Shown here: piece by piece, positions 1-11,876 of the stretch
Numbering within the stretch: position 1 is the stretch's first letter
Layout: the number at the start of each line of letters is the position of its first letter
Origin: Hedera helix
Taxonomy: Eukaryota > Streptophyta > Magnoliopsida > Apiales > Araliaceae
Assembly: GCA_947179155.2 (NCBI GenBank)
Contig: OX359273.1
Coordinates: forward strand, 41,066,523-41,130,522
Direction: 5' to 3'
DNA length: 64,000 bases
The notes under the pieces: generated by a model
The model's database searches: none
Told to the model about the DNA's origin: nothing
Seen by the model: only the letters and a program-made list of their open reading frames with translations
Program-made: the position numbers and the translations under genes

Positions 1-550
1 ATAAAAAAATATCATGCTCGTTTCATTTTTTATGAAAATTAAAATTTAATAACCATCTTCTTACTCATGAAAAATTATATTGCCGCGGGAATTAATATTT
101 TATAAATAAAAAATTAATTTTAATTATATTTTCAATAATATGTACATGAAAATCAATCATATTTTAGCGCATAATGATAAAATTAAGAAAAATCAAATAA
201 TAAGAATATATATACACACACATGGATATATATTTTAATTATGTAATATATAATAATATAAATATTAATTTAATTAATATATAACTATTACGGGGACATG
301 TACGGAGGTGGAGATTGGGGTGAAAAGGTAACTAAGATCCCCTCCTCATCTCATAAAATAGCATTCGGTGATTCTCCATCTTCAATTTCATCTCTATTCA
401 GAGTCAAAATCGTTGCCCCCATTCAGAACGAGACACTACGTGGAAATCATTATAGAGACATGATAAATTATCATCTCTAAAAATAACTACTCTCTCCATC
501 ATATTATAATGTTAAACTATCAAAACAATAGTTTGATAGTAAATACAACA

Positions 551-553
<3 letters not shown>

Positions 554-586
<33 letters not shown>
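554..586. repeat. (TA)n microsatellite
   Basis: An uninterrupted AT dinucleotide run of about 33 bp. Confidence 0.95.
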
Positions 587-588
<2 letters not shown>

Positions 589-656
589 GCATTTTCTAAA
601 CATGTGATCCTTTGTTTTGGGGTGCTAAGATTGCAATTATATAGCAAAAGGCCTAA

Positions 657-670
657 TACTCCCTCCGTCC
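657..670 (+). mobile_element. isolated Stowaway-type terminal repeat
   Basis: TACTCCCTCCGTCC is the typical Stowaway (Tc1/mariner MITE) terminus with its TA target site. No partner end is visible within the next kilobase, so this is a truncated or strongly diverged copy. Confidence 0.5.
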
Positions 671-1320
671 AATAAAAAAAAATGTTTTTGGAGGTTAGCC
701 AAATATATATTAAGGACCGATTTGTAATCTACCTTAATTATGGACCATTTTATAATTAACTCATTTGTAATTGTCCATTTAAATCACAAATAAATATTAA
801 ATATAACTAGCTTTTTACTTGTGCAAGGCAAGAATTTGATTGGTACCGTAAAGTTAATCTAATTTTAATTTTATCTGATATTCAATATGTAATTATCTAT
901 TCTTTAAGTATAATAAACAGGTATATTAATTTTATTTTATTATATGTGCATATTTAATACTTATAACATATACTAATGGTAACTGATAGTACTTAAAAGA
1001 TCAATGTTCACAAGCATATATTAATTAACTATACTCCTCTATTATAAAATATAAAAAAAAAAATAGTACGTAAAATATAAATGAAAAACTGCTCTTATAT
1101 TTAAATTGGTGCATGTAAAACTCTAATACTTGTCTTTTGGATATCATTATTATCATGCAAGTATAATTCAGATAGTGAAATTGAGAAGTAGATCACATCA
1201 TTGGACGAAGATTAATTTATATAAAATACAAAACAAAAAAAAGACAAAATGCTGCTAGTATTTATCAAGAATCACCATTGTTGGGACCCACCTTTGTCTG
1301 GTCTAATTTTCAGCAAGAGA

Positions 1321-1324
<4 letters not shown>

Positions 1325-1356
<32 letters not shown>
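1325..1356. repeat. (TA)n microsatellite
   Basis: An AT dinucleotide run of about 32 bp. Confidence 0.95.
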
Positions 1357-1359
<3 letters not shown>

Positions 1360-3483
1360 ACTTTCTTGAAAATCAATTAATCAGGCTCCACGTACACTAA
1401 TTTTCTAAAAATTTAAGGTAAATAAAACATAAACTTCCAATGCCAGAATATTTTCTAAATATGAATTCTGATTTTTTTTTAGCTTGGGGGCTTTAGGCTC
1501 AAGGCCTTATATCGGTTCGGCTTTTTTAAGATTTTATTTTCAGGTTTCCTTCCAAAGTCCTTAAAAAATATCAAGTATATTATTACGTCCTCTGTTTCTT
1601 AACAAGTGTTTTCTTTTCTTGTTGATAAGATAAAATAATCAATATTCTAATAATTTTATTATTATTTCATTATTATTAAACTAATTAATTAAATAAATTT
1701 AATACTAAATATATACCATATATATATATATATTTTTGGATACTATTAAGATTATATTTTACAACTGGGAGAGGGAGATCTGAACCTGTTATGTGAAAGG
1801 ATGATGATATTACCTGGGCTATAAAATGTATAAAATTAAAAAACAAATTTATTTTTATAAAACTGGAGGAATATTATATTAAGGATAGTATTATTAGAAG
1901 GTGTTTTATTTATTTATTTTTAATATTATTAATTAATTATAATATTTAAAACATAAATATCACGATATCTCAGCATTAATCACTATTACTAAAATCACAG
2001 CAGACTAAAAATTTATTGATAGTGCAACTACTTTATGTAACGGGGGTAGAAAGAGATACAGGACTTCATCTCAAGTGGGTGCTCCAAAGGCAGGTTACAG
2101 AATCTGCATTTAAAAATGACGAGGACGTCTTAATTAAAGCCAATTTGTTAAATCACATACTCTGAATTATATCAGCACCGCTGCCTAAAGCAAATAATTA
2201 TTGAGATGGGGAGTATTTTAATTATTGAAGAATTAGTAATTTGAATGGTCATAACAGCCCACCAAATCTAGCTCGGATATTGGTTTCCAATCAAGTTCAT
2301 GTACTACACTTCCACTTTTTATGTTATATTTTCCCATCTTATTTAACTTAATTACGCCGAAAAAGATATGTTGGCTTTTTCATTAATTTTTGTGTATATT
2401 GAGATTTGTATGTTATGTCCTTACGGAAAATGATTTTTTAAAATATAATATTAAACTTAACGACTACAATTATTATTATAAAAATAAAGTGTAATTTTAT
2501 GAACGCAAATAATACGCAGAAAAATTGTGCACGAACAGAATAAAAAATAAAAAAATTAAAACTCGGAACGTAGCATTAAATGTTTTACACATTTGTATTA
2601 GTAGACGATATATAATGTATAATTTTTTGTATATAATTTGTGTACATAATATTATTAAAATAAAAAAAATGCCTAAGTTACATACATACCATATAATTCA
2701 TTAAAAAGCTTGGCTTATTTTCAGACGGGATGTATTTATCTTATATACATCACATTAAAATATACTCCATTACCTAAAGAAAGAAAATGATAATTCTCCG
2801 TTCTCACTATTTTCTAATTTCTTCTTTATAAGTTTTTCGAGAGTGGAATTCATTGTATTGCATATCAATAAAAATGTATAAAATATTTAATGATAAATCT
2901 CGTTATTTATTTATTTTTTAATATTTATGCATAATATTTTACGTATAATTTGTATTCAGAACATTATTCTATTTGAAACTCTAGAATTTGAAAAATAAAT
3001 GTATTGAGTACTCATTTTTTGTACATTTTATGTATTTTCGTATATTCAACTGAAAAATATGACATTTCCAAATTAAACTAAAAATTTAGAGAACGCAACT
3101 AGCATTTTAGGGTTTTAAACTCAATTTATAACATCTACTTGCAGAATAATTATGGCACTAAACGTTAACTTATATGCTATATTTGAAAGAAAAAGTATAA
3201 GTGTACAAAAATTGGTGATAAAATAAATGTTAAAATATATTTTAATTATTAAAAAATAGAGTCTGACAAAAAAAATTGTGTCAAATTTCACTTTATAATA
3301 ATTAAAATAAATATAATATTTTATTTTTGTGTATATAATATTATCTTATTTGAAAACCTAAATATACCATATCGTTTTTTGTACTGAGCATATAAAATCT
3401 AACACCAAGTATGTAAATCAAGTAATTTACATTTAAAAAACATGTTTTTAAATTAAACAAAATTTTTAATTACGGATAACATG

Positions 3484-3890
3484 GTCATATTTGTTTGTAA
3501 GGATTATAATCCCAATACATGAATTATAATCTTAAAGTTATATTTATTTACAAGAATTAGATTTAGGATAAGATTATTAATCTTATGTTTGTCTTGTTTG
3601 TTTTTAAATTTGGACTTGAAATTATTAATCTATGGATTATAAAATGACTTAATACGGGGGACTATTTAATACTATGTTCAATCAGGGATTATAATCTCAA
3701 AACTATTAAGTCATTTTATAATCACTGGACTAATAATTCAAAGTATAAATTTTTTAAAAAAAAGGAGATATTTTTTGGATTAATAGTTTTATCTTAAGTG
3801 AAATCCTTATAAACAAATATAACATTGGGATTATAATCAATGTATTAGGATTATAATCTCAGAATTATAATCCATGCAAATAAACATAAC
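3484..3890. mobile_element. palindromic foldback MITE, copy 1
   Basis: The two halves are imperfect inverted repeats of each other. The outer arms share the motifs ATTTGTTTGTAAGG and GATTATAATCCCAAT, and the centre shares ATTATAAAATGACTTAATA in both orientations. There is no coding potential. Related palindromic blocks lie at 4084-4460 and 17858-18181, which suggests a non-autonomous DNA element family. The superfamily is not resolved. Confidence 0.55.
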
Positions 3891-4083
3891 ATCGATTAAT
3901 ATGGGATATTTTGATTTGTATATAAGAGTTCAAGTTGCTATCATTAATACATTCAGTGGTGACTTTTTGGGTGAGCCTGTGATAAACTAAGATGACCCAA
4001 AAAAGATATTATTGAAACTGTGCATTAGGCCTTATTCTGTTATGATTTGATTCAGACTCAAGATTTGACCTAGTGAGATTACG

Positions 4084-4460
4084 TTTATTTTGCAAGAATT
4101 ATAATTCTAGGATTATAACTCCAAAGTTATATTAGTTTGTAAGGATTACACTTTAAATAAAACTATTAATCTTAAAAATATTTTGTTTGTTTTAAAATTT
4201 GAATTTTAAACTATTAATTCATAGATTATAAAATAACTTAATAGTTTTGAAATAATACTCATTGATTGAATGTGATATTAAATAATTTTTCATATTAACT
4301 TATTTTATAATCTTTAGATTAATATTTATCAATTTAAATTTAAAAATAAGGCAAAAATTGAATTAATAATCTTATATTAAATATAATTTTTATAAATAAA
4401 TATAATCTTAAAATTATAATTTTTACCTTAAAATTATAATTTCTATAAATAAACATCATC
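4084..4460. mobile_element. palindromic foldback MITE, copy 2 (degenerate)
   Basis: It carries the same modules as the block at 3484-3890: repeated AATTATAAT motifs at both ends, a central ATTATAAAATAACTTAATAG, and runs resembling ATAAATAAACAT at the right end. It is more decayed, and exact ends and target duplication are not clear. Confidence 0.45.
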
Positions 4461-4594
4461 TTATAGTATTAAAATTCTCACACTAAATTTTAAAATACTA
4501 CAAATATTGAATAACCAAAGATGCATTAAATAAGTTAGAGATTCGGTTGTCATTGGATAAGAGGGAGTTGGTATTCGCTATCAATTGTGATAAC

Positions 4595-4841
4595 GACACG
4601 TGGCGACTAAAATTTGTGGGAAGATAAGGACACCCGCTGTCATAAAATCCCGCTGGTATTGAAAACCTTGGGCGGGGTGTATGCTGCCTTTTAAGTTAGG
4701 CTGGGTTTGCACCCAACACGCTAATTACTAGTACCACTACTTTTTGAGAATTATTTTTCACACGTGTCAATTCAAATCCACCGTGGTCCTTACTCCTAAC
4801 CTCTGCGACCACCTTACTTTTGGTCCCTCTTCCCTCACGTG
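4595..4841. promoter_or_regulatory. cluster of three G-box/ABRE motifs
   Basis: CACGTG cores occur at 4597-4602 (within GACACGTGGC), 4761-4766 and 4836-4841, next to a locally GC-rich patch at about 4770-4890. G-boxes bind plant bZIP and bHLH factors. No gene start was recognised nearby, so regulatory use is inference. The flanking frames on the minus strand are products of the CTGAAT repeat. Confidence 0.4.
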
Positions 4842-4892
4842 GCCCCCACCGCCGAACACAAATCACGCGGCGAGGTGGGGGAGCAGACGAAT

Positions 4893-5314
4893 GGGGTGTT
4901 TGATAAAAATTGAATGAGCTGAATCTGAATCTGAATCTGAATCTGAATCTGAATGAGCTGAATCTGAATCTGAATGAAAAAAGTTGTTTGATAATTAACA
5001 TATCTGAAAGATCTGAATGACATATTTTTAATATTTTACCCCTCTGAAAAAATTCAAAGTTGTTGTAAATTTATTTAATATTACATAATATAAATTTTTT
5101 TTTATTTTATTTTTTTTTTATTTTTTTAAAAAAAAATTTCTCCATTCAGCTACCATTCAGCCCATTCAGCCACAAATTCTGACCTTAACCATTCAGCCGC
5201 GCCATCTGACCGATTCAGCCATTCAGACGAATTTTTTTCCAAACAAACGCACTTAATGATTCAGCCACTTACCGATTCAGCCCGCTTATCCATTCAGCCA
5301 CAATCAAACACCTC
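4893..5314. mobile_element. CTGAAT-rich MITE, copy 1
   Basis: The element is bounded by inverted termini GGGGTGTTTGAT (4893-4904) and ATCAAACACC (5303-5312). Subterminal DNA is packed with TGAATC/CTGAAT units on the left and ATTCAGCC units on the right. The interior is AT-rich and non-coding. A homologous copy in opposite orientation lies at 11877-12240. The termini resemble PIF/Harbinger (Tourist) ends, but no 3-bp target duplication could be fixed, so the superfamily is tentative. Confidence 0.6.
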
Positions 5315-6499
5315 CGAAAACTAAATCAGCTGCATTCAGATCTCCGATGGCGGGGTTAGATCGTGACCCTTACCAATTAAATACTATTATTTATATAAAA
5401 TTGATATAAATTTAATATTTAAATTCATTAATTTATTAAAATTTATCTAAAATTTATATAAATAATAATATATAATTAATATAATATATCAACTTACTTT
5501 GTCCTGAGACCAATTAATAATTTTTCGTTCCCTACCTAAACCTATACCCAACACACGCGCTATCGAGCTTAATTGCTTGTTTGGATAACGGACTTGAGTG
5601 CTTTTGTTTAAGGATTGGGTTCTCCGTTTTTAGAACATGTTATCCGACTGTTTGAGAAACCAATTATTTCATGCTACACATAATTTTCAAACATATTTAG
5701 GCACTATAAGGTAAGGAAAAGGTTTCCCATCAAAAAAAAAAAAAAACTAAGGAAAAGGTAAGAGTAGGTGTGGGAATATTGCGAATTAATACGACTATTA
5801 GCCTGTTAGGTAATCAAACGGTATAATACAGTTAATATTATATAAATAAATATAATTACGGTTAATTAAACTGTTTGATTATTAACGATTTTGATTAATA
5901 TTTTACGGTTATAATTTTTTTTCAATTAATATGCTATTCAAATAGTGAAAGAAATTAATAAACAAGCTAATAATTAATAACCGGAATTTAAATATTCAAA
6001 TCACAACTGTTATCCACTATTGATACTACTATTATTGCATTTATAAAATTATTAAAACTTAGAAAAAATATTATGCTATAAATAAAAAAAGCTATGAATA
6101 ATTTTCACAAATTTATTATACATATATGATCTGAACAAGTAAATGAAAATCTATATAAATAACTAAAAAATTAATAACACAGTAATAATTAATTCATTGT
6201 GGATGCACTTTCTATTACTCCATTAAGTTAGTGACCATAGAGTTTTATAGTACGTATATATGTGTGTTTGTCTACGTGTGTGTATATGCAATGGTTTGAT
6301 GTGGTTAATTCAGTGCCATTTTTTGCTGATAGTTGTTGCTGTAACTAATACGTGGTTTTTTTTGTGTTTTTTTTTTTTGCGGTTTATTTAATTTTTTATT
6401 GGTTATACTTTTTTGTCATTTTTTCTCGGTTTTTTTTTCTCTCACCCCTAATTAAAAGAATATTGAAAAACTTTTTTGAACAGTCCTTTTCGTTTGGTT
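5315..6499. other. AT-rich intergenic DNA, nothing recognised
   Basis: Only low-complexity sequence and T-rich frames without family signatures are present. Confidence 0.5.
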
Positions 6500-7660
6500 C
6501 TTGCAAGAATTCAGCAAATCTGACAAAAGTGAAAACTTAGAATCAGTCGAAATAATAAGAGATGTAACATTTCCTCGACAGCGATCCGTTTCAAGAAGCA
6601 CATGTTTGAATCCCAAATTTCAACATGAGGTTAATCCATCATGGATTGCCCATAGCTCAGCTAGGAGAGCAGAGACGCCAAATAATTTCCTGGAAGAACC
6701 TATCATCCACCTTTTGACATGATTCCTTAATTAACGTAACAGATCCAGCACCTGCAGTACCATTCTTTTTGACTCTACGTACCAACTGTATTAATCTTAC
6801 CAAAACCTGAAGGAGGAAGGGACCAAGACACAAGCAAGCAAGATTTGTTACTTAGAATTGGCTCCCAACAACGACCCATATAGTAAAAGGTAGACGCATT
6901 CATATAGGTGTTTTTCAGAACAACTTCCAAGCTAGGAATAGCAAGGTAGGACCGTAGGAGGGGAAAATTAAAGATAAATTTAATTATTTCGATGAATCCA
7001 TAAAATCCCAAACAGCAAAAAGAGAAAATAAGGCCCCGCGGGATATGATGAAGGAATCTTTTATCCTTTCAATTACACTAGATTTAAACCAATCATGGAA
7101 AACAGGATCCACTAAGAAAGCAGTAAGTTTTTTCTATTATAATCTAGCCAAAGTACACTCTAAGAACATGACTAATAGTTTCATTTCCCCTGCCACAAAT
7201 CATACAAAGGGTCTTAGAAATCCCAGGAATGGAAGATTCAGTAGGGAGACAATTATGGTAAGACTTTCTTTCTAGATGAAGACGTGGAGTTTTGAAGGAT
7301 TTTCAGAGTCCAAATCTAGGACCAAGATCTTGGATTTGCATCAGTATTGGACTGGGAAATGTGAGCAGCGTCTGCTGATTTAACTAAACATGTTTCATTA
7401 GTATGTTGTTATTTCCACACCATTTCCAATAATCCATTGAATATGGTCTCTGGCTTAGACCAAGAATTTCTAAGTCCTACTATGGTGAACTTTCGCTTGA
7501 GTTTGCCAAATGGAGGAATATGATTGAAATAGTTATCCTTCACGGATAAGGCAAATAAAGATTTAGGGGATTCCCACAGAAGCCGAACCAAATTCATGGG
7601 TTTTTCTAATCCCCAGACTTCCCACTTTTTTAGGCTTGGCTACAGTAGTCCAGTTAACAG
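6500..7660 (-). mobile_element. LINE (non-LTR retrotransposon) 3' remnant: zinc-binding RT tail and RNase H
   Basis: Read on the minus strand, 7409-7597 and 7045-7275 give fragments typical of the zinc-binding region after the reverse transcriptase of plant L1-like elements, including CMICGRGNETISHVL. At about 6780-6830 follows WSLPPSGFGKINTVG, which matches the usual start of the RNase H domain (W.PP..G..K.N.DG). At about 6610-6690 is LLAELWAIHDGL, the classic second RNase H motif. Stops and frameshifts break the frame many times, and the aspartate expected after KIN is replaced by TV. It is a dead 5'-truncated copy. Only the C-terminal third is recognisable. Confidence 0.75.
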
Positions 7661-8249
7661 CTTGCTTGCCATTTCTTGTATAGCGTGATTGTTATCGTTG
7701 TAAAGTGACTGCTCAAAGAAAGTAGATTTTGTTTTTATATTTTAACATTTTTTTTGTTTGCACGGAAACTTAATTTCAACTCTGTTGATTTCCTTAGTTG
7801 TAACAAGATTTAGCTTTTAGCTTTTTATGCATATGTTAGTCATGGCGTCCAACCTTCTAAGTTCTATCCTTTACCCCATATAGAAATGATGTTTCTTAAA
7901 TTTTATATTTATTTTTTGACAGTTATGTTTGTGACGTACTTATGAATGATTGTTCATTAATAGACCAATCAAAGACATGCACAAATCAAACCGGAGTGCT
8001 AACACTATTTCTTATATATAGTCAACCTTTTTTATTAAATTATATTTTGAAGAAAAAAAATGAGGGCGTACTATTTATAATGTACGATACAAAAATTGTC
8101 GACAGATTCAACCGAAAAAATTTAATGTTCTGTCGACTCCGAAGAGTTTCCATTTATGTTAAAACATTGTGTTGCACTTGTAAAAAGCTATTATGCCATT
8201 TTATCATGTTTTTAAACCGCCCACTGCGCCGTACTGATAATTCAATGCT
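7661..8249. other. intergenic DNA, nothing recognised
   Basis: No protein family match or repeat structure was seen. The frame at 7942-8262 looks random. Confidence 0.4.
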
Positions 8250-9000
8250 CATTGACAAATAAAAATAAATCGAGGATATGAGCAAATTTATGTGTCACCC
8301 TATCATTCGGGTAAATGGGTGATATAGGATCGTCGTCTCTTTACTTCTTGCCTTGTGTTACGACAGATTTTGTTGTGTAAATGTCGTACTTCTCAGTTCT
8401 CATGGAATACTCATTGACAGTGCCAATGTACAAGAAAAGCTGATGCACTGACACCGTTCTATGTATATCTCCTGGTCGTGAAACATCATGCAAATTCTCG
8501 ACACCAAGTGCAACGACATGTTTTTGGCATAAGTACAATGACCTCGTCTGCTGCGTCATACATACTTATCAGTGAGTACTCTTTGACAAAACCAAATGAA
8601 GTTGAGGCGTTGACATTAGGGAATATGGGTGATATACACGCGTGTCATTTCTCAAACATTTTCTTTCTGTGTAACTAGACAAGTATCGTTCACGAAGTGC
8701 AGTAATCAGGTCGAGCTAACGAAAAATTATTTTATGTTCTTAAAATATAATTATTTAATGTCTCAAAATCATTCATATACTGTTATTTAAATATATATAA
8801 TAAAGAACTCACTATTTATATTTACATAATAATATATTACATAATAATATTTAGGTTTCGTATCCAGGTTCACTGACATGAATAACTTCTCTGAGTTGAC
8901 ACCCTAACACTAGGAAATAAATATAGGTGATACATGAGTGTTGCCTCTCAAACATATCCTTACTTTGTGATATGACAAATGTTGTTATGAAAGGACTCGC
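8250..9000. repeat. degenerate ~300-bp tandem repeat, about 2.5 units
   Basis: GGGTGATAT-type blocks followed by a similar 50-60 bp segment (ending TTGTGATATGACAAATG or like) recur near 8303, 8627 and 8926. Each is preceded by a related ACTCATTGACAG or CTTTGACAAA segment. The copies are strongly diverged. This could be an old satellite or part of a retrotransposon UTR. Confidence 0.4.
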
Positions 9001-10060
9001 CTTTTCTCAATAGAAAGGTTAGTTTAGCCCTCAATAAACCTTACTCGCCCTAGATGAACTTTTATTGAGAACAACCACTCGCGTAACTGAAAATATTATT
9101 AGTTAAGGAGTTTGTCTATCTAAACTGCAATGGGATTTAATTAGGAGATGTGTTAGTTTGGATTGGACTTGTGTTCTCGTCCATTGTCATGGCTTACGAC
9201 CAAACCAAATAGTTCGTGTTTTGTGATGATATTAGGCTGTATAAGTGTGCTTACTATGTTAGCTCAAAATTATTTTTGTTTGTGTTTGTCCGTTAGTTTG
9301 TTTATGTTGATAGTTAAGTGGTCAAGTTTCCTAGTTAAAATATATATCATGTGAGGTTGCCTACATCTTTTGTATTCCAATTAGTGATGGGTCTACCAAA
9401 TCACCAAATTTTACTTTTGTTAATTCTTTGCATGTGTCTAAATAAGTTATCTTTCTTAAATTTTTATATTTTCATTATTTGTTATAATTATTTTGTTGAT
9501 GGAATAAAGTACCCGTTGTTTATCGATAAAAATAATTATTTGTAATTCAACTACATTTCTTTCAAAAATCATGCGATTTTTTTTTCTTTAAAACTTTAGA
9601 AGGATAAACATCTAATTATATTGTTATTTACGTGATATACTGTTTAAAATATTTTCTCGACTTCAATTTTAAGAAGTCATTTTACGAAACTTTATGCACC
9701 ATTTTTGCCACACAAAAAAATCCCTTTCATAAACCTAATAATGTATCGAGTACAAAGCAAATTAGAACCAACAAAGCTACCGATAAGCATTGCTTAAACA
9801 AGAAACTAGTTATCCAAACACAAACACATTATAACTAAAGCTATCCGAACACAAATGCGTGGCATAAGCGTGCGCGTGGCCATTTCTCTTCATTCTCCAC
9901 TGGACCAATACCCGCAGTATTTACGTATTTACTCCTTTAACGCACGAGATGGATAGATAAAATAAATGGATTATATTATTATCCTTTAAATAATGCTGCC
10001 GCCGGGCTGCCACGTAAACCCACTAGTGGAACAAAATACTACGAAAATGCCACTGGACGA
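9001..10060. other. intergenic DNA upstream of the plus-strand ERF gene
   Basis: No gene was recognised. Short frames at 9163-9545 have no family signature. The last 200 bp becomes more GC-rich towards the ERF promoter. Confidence 0.4.
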
Positions 10061-10065
10061 TAGAG

Positions 10066-10095
10066 GGCGGCTTTGACTTGATTTATCTATAAATA
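10066..10095 (+). promoter_or_regulatory. ERF core promoter: GCC-box, W-box and TATA box
   Basis: GGCGGCT at 10066-10072 is the reverse of the GCC-box AGCCGCC, the binding site of ERF proteins. TTGACT at 10073-10078 is a W-box core for WRKY factors. A clear TATA box, TATAAATA, is at 10088-10095, about 80 bp before the ATG at 10175, which places transcription start near 10120. The layout suggests stress-responsive and possibly self-regulated expression; that is inference. Confidence 0.6.
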
Positions 10096-10174
10096 ATCAC
10101 CAATCTCATCTCCGCCACACCACATTACCCTTATTTTTCCTGCCTTGCTCAGGTAATAAAATATTTTAACAGGG

Positions 10175-10834
10175 ATGGGGGTGCCGAAGGCAAAGGCGGC
10201 GGTATCCGGCAAGCGAAACGGCTGCGTTGGCGGCGACGGAGTCCCGGAGAGACATTTTCGTGGAGTTCGAAAGAGGCCGTGGGGGAGGTATGCTGCCGAG
10301 ATCCGAGATCCCGTCAAGAAAAGCCGGGTCTGGCTGGGGACCTTTGATACGGCGGCGGAGGCGGCAAGGGCTTATGACGCGCGGGCTCGGAGCTTCCGCG
10401 GCGCCAAAGCCAAGACCAATTTTCCGACGCCGGAGGAAGTTGGTAATGGTGGTTATAATATTAATAATAACACCTGTGTAACTAACCAGAGTCTGAGTCA
10501 GACTAGCACTGTGGAGTCCTCTAGCCGGGAGGTGTTTTCGCCGCCGGTTATGGTGGAATCGCCGGCGCTGGATCTTAACCTCGGATCCTCGTCCAGGTTT
10601 CCGTCCCACCACCAGATTCAACTCTCCAGAGGTGCTTCCGGTGTTTATCCGGTAATCGTTCGACCATTTCCGTTCTACGGCCACCTTGCGGTGGCAGAGA
10701 TGGCGGCGGCCCCTGGCATGATCAGCGGTGGGTCCCAGAGCGATTCCGACTCCTCGTCCGTTGTCGATCTGAAGCCAAACGGGAAAGTGTTTAACCTCGA
10801 CCTGAATGGTCCCCCACCGCCGGATTTCAATTGA
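10175..10834 (+). CDS. AP2/ERF transcription factor with EAR repression motifs (ERF group VIII type)
   Basis: A single-exon gene for a 219-residue nuclear DNA-binding protein. One AP2/ERF domain spans residues 27-84 and has the hallmarks of the ERF subfamily: RGVRKRPWGRYAAEIRDP, WLGTFDT, RAYD and the end KAKTNFP, with Ala40 and Asp45 in the usual ERF positions. Two EAR-type motifs follow: LDLNL at 132-136 and LDLNGPPPP near the C-terminus (208-216). This layout is that of repressor ERFs such as Arabidopsis ERF4, which bind the GCC-box and recruit TOPLESS/SAP18-type co-repressors. The start is supported by the upstream TATA box and by family N-terminal length. The middle is low-complexity (Asn/Ser-rich). 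Arg70, in YDARARSF, replaces the usual Ala. The minus-strand frame over it is a GC-rich shadow. The subfamily call is firm; the exact orthologue is not. Confidence 0.95.
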   Translation: MGVPKAKAAVSGKRNGCVGGDGVPERHFRGVRKRPWGRYAAEIRDPVKKSRVWLGTFDTAAEAARAYDARARSFRGAKAKTNFPTPEEVGNGGYNINNNTCVTNQSLSQTSTVESSSREVFSPPVMVESPALDLNLGSSSRFPSHHQIQLSRGASGVYPVIVRPFPFYGHLAVAEMAAAPGMISGGSQSDSDSSSVVDLKPNGKVFNLDLNGPPPPDFN

Positions 10835-11876
10835 CGGCGATCGGACGGAATTATCTGCCATGTTTTTTCTCGCCGTCGGTTTATAATATCTTAGACAAAA
10901 AAAGAAAAAACTTAAAACTTGGAAAAGGAGTATTTAATGTTGTTTTTTAGACAGTTTAAGTTTCCGGTGGTTACTAACCGGAACGATCAAATATCTGATC
11001 TTTTTTGCGACAGCAAGAAATTCTGTATTTAGAGTTTCTAGCTGTATGTTGTCAATGTAATCCTCCTTTTGGAAATTGATGATTATATTTATTATGTAAA
11101 TTGTTTTTCTTTTTATGTTGCATGGCGCTTGAATTATTTGTTCGCCGGAACTGTTACCGCAAAATTGACTTTGTTTTCTACAGTTAAGACAGATGTGGTC
11201 CCTGTCAGTGAGGCGCGAGTTTGTAACGTAGTAAGTGCAGGTTCAGTGTAAGCTTGAGATTCTTGCCACACGTTTTATATATTCTCATATCATATTATTC
11301 TATATATTATTAATTTGTTTCACCCCTAAATCAACGAATGTAATACTTCGCGTATATCGATTTAAATGTCAATAACTTAGTAATTATAATTTATTTAGAA
11401 AATAAATATTTTTATAAACAAAAATGATAATTTTATAAAAAAAATATATATAAATAATAAATAAATTTCATATTTATGTAAAAATATTATTTTTTATTTA
11501 TTAAAATAGCAATTCCTTTTATTTATTTTGTTGGCGAATATGGGAAAAAACAAAAATATAAATACAGTCTGCTCTGTTGCACCTATATTAACTCATTCGG
11601 ATGGTAATAAAATACATATATTTTTATTGAGAAAGATTATAAATGTGGACGAAAATATGACTAAGTTGTATTGTGATTAATATAAAAATTTATATGATAA
11701 AATAGAATAAATTAAAATAGAGTTATTCTTAATTTTTATTTATTTATGTATTTATATACGTCACAATTATAAATCGATTAATTTTTTTTACCATGTACAT
11801 GACTCTACCAATCACTAATTTGCTTTTCTGTGATAATATATCAAGTTATCTCGTCGATCCTTGCATTGTTTACTAA
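10835..11876. other. 3' flank of the ERF gene and intergenic DNA
   Basis: The first 250-300 bp is T-rich and probably the 3' UTR; no definite polyadenylation site was fixed. The frame at 11069-11251 shows no family signature. The rest is AT-rich. Confidence 0.4.

Larger units (their letters stand above)
1..3483. other. AT-rich intergenic DNA, no gene seen
   Basis: No open frame here resembles a protein family. The stretch holds TA microsatellites, one isolated Stowaway-type end and low-complexity AT-rich DNA. The short frame at 298-480 has no recognisable motif. Confidence 0.6.

Noticed and set aside
298..480. 60-codon frame near the window start
   Set aside because: No recognisable domain, no promoter context, and the surrounding DNA is low-complexity.
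4696..5023. Arg/Phe-rich and Ile/Gln-rich frames on the minus strand
   Set aside because: They are translations of the CTGAAT hexamer array of the MITE in different frames.
6646..6680. tRNA-like string with AGCTCAGCTAGGAGAGCAGAGAC
   Set aside because: It resembles a tRNA D-arm but no anticodon arm, T-arm or acceptor pairing follows, and the same bases read on the minus strand encode the LINE RNase H motif AELWAIHDGL.
10166..10861. 231-codon minus-strand frame opposite the ERF gene
   Set aside because: It is a shadow of the GC-rich ERF coding sequence with no family similarity; the plus strand has the AP2 domain.
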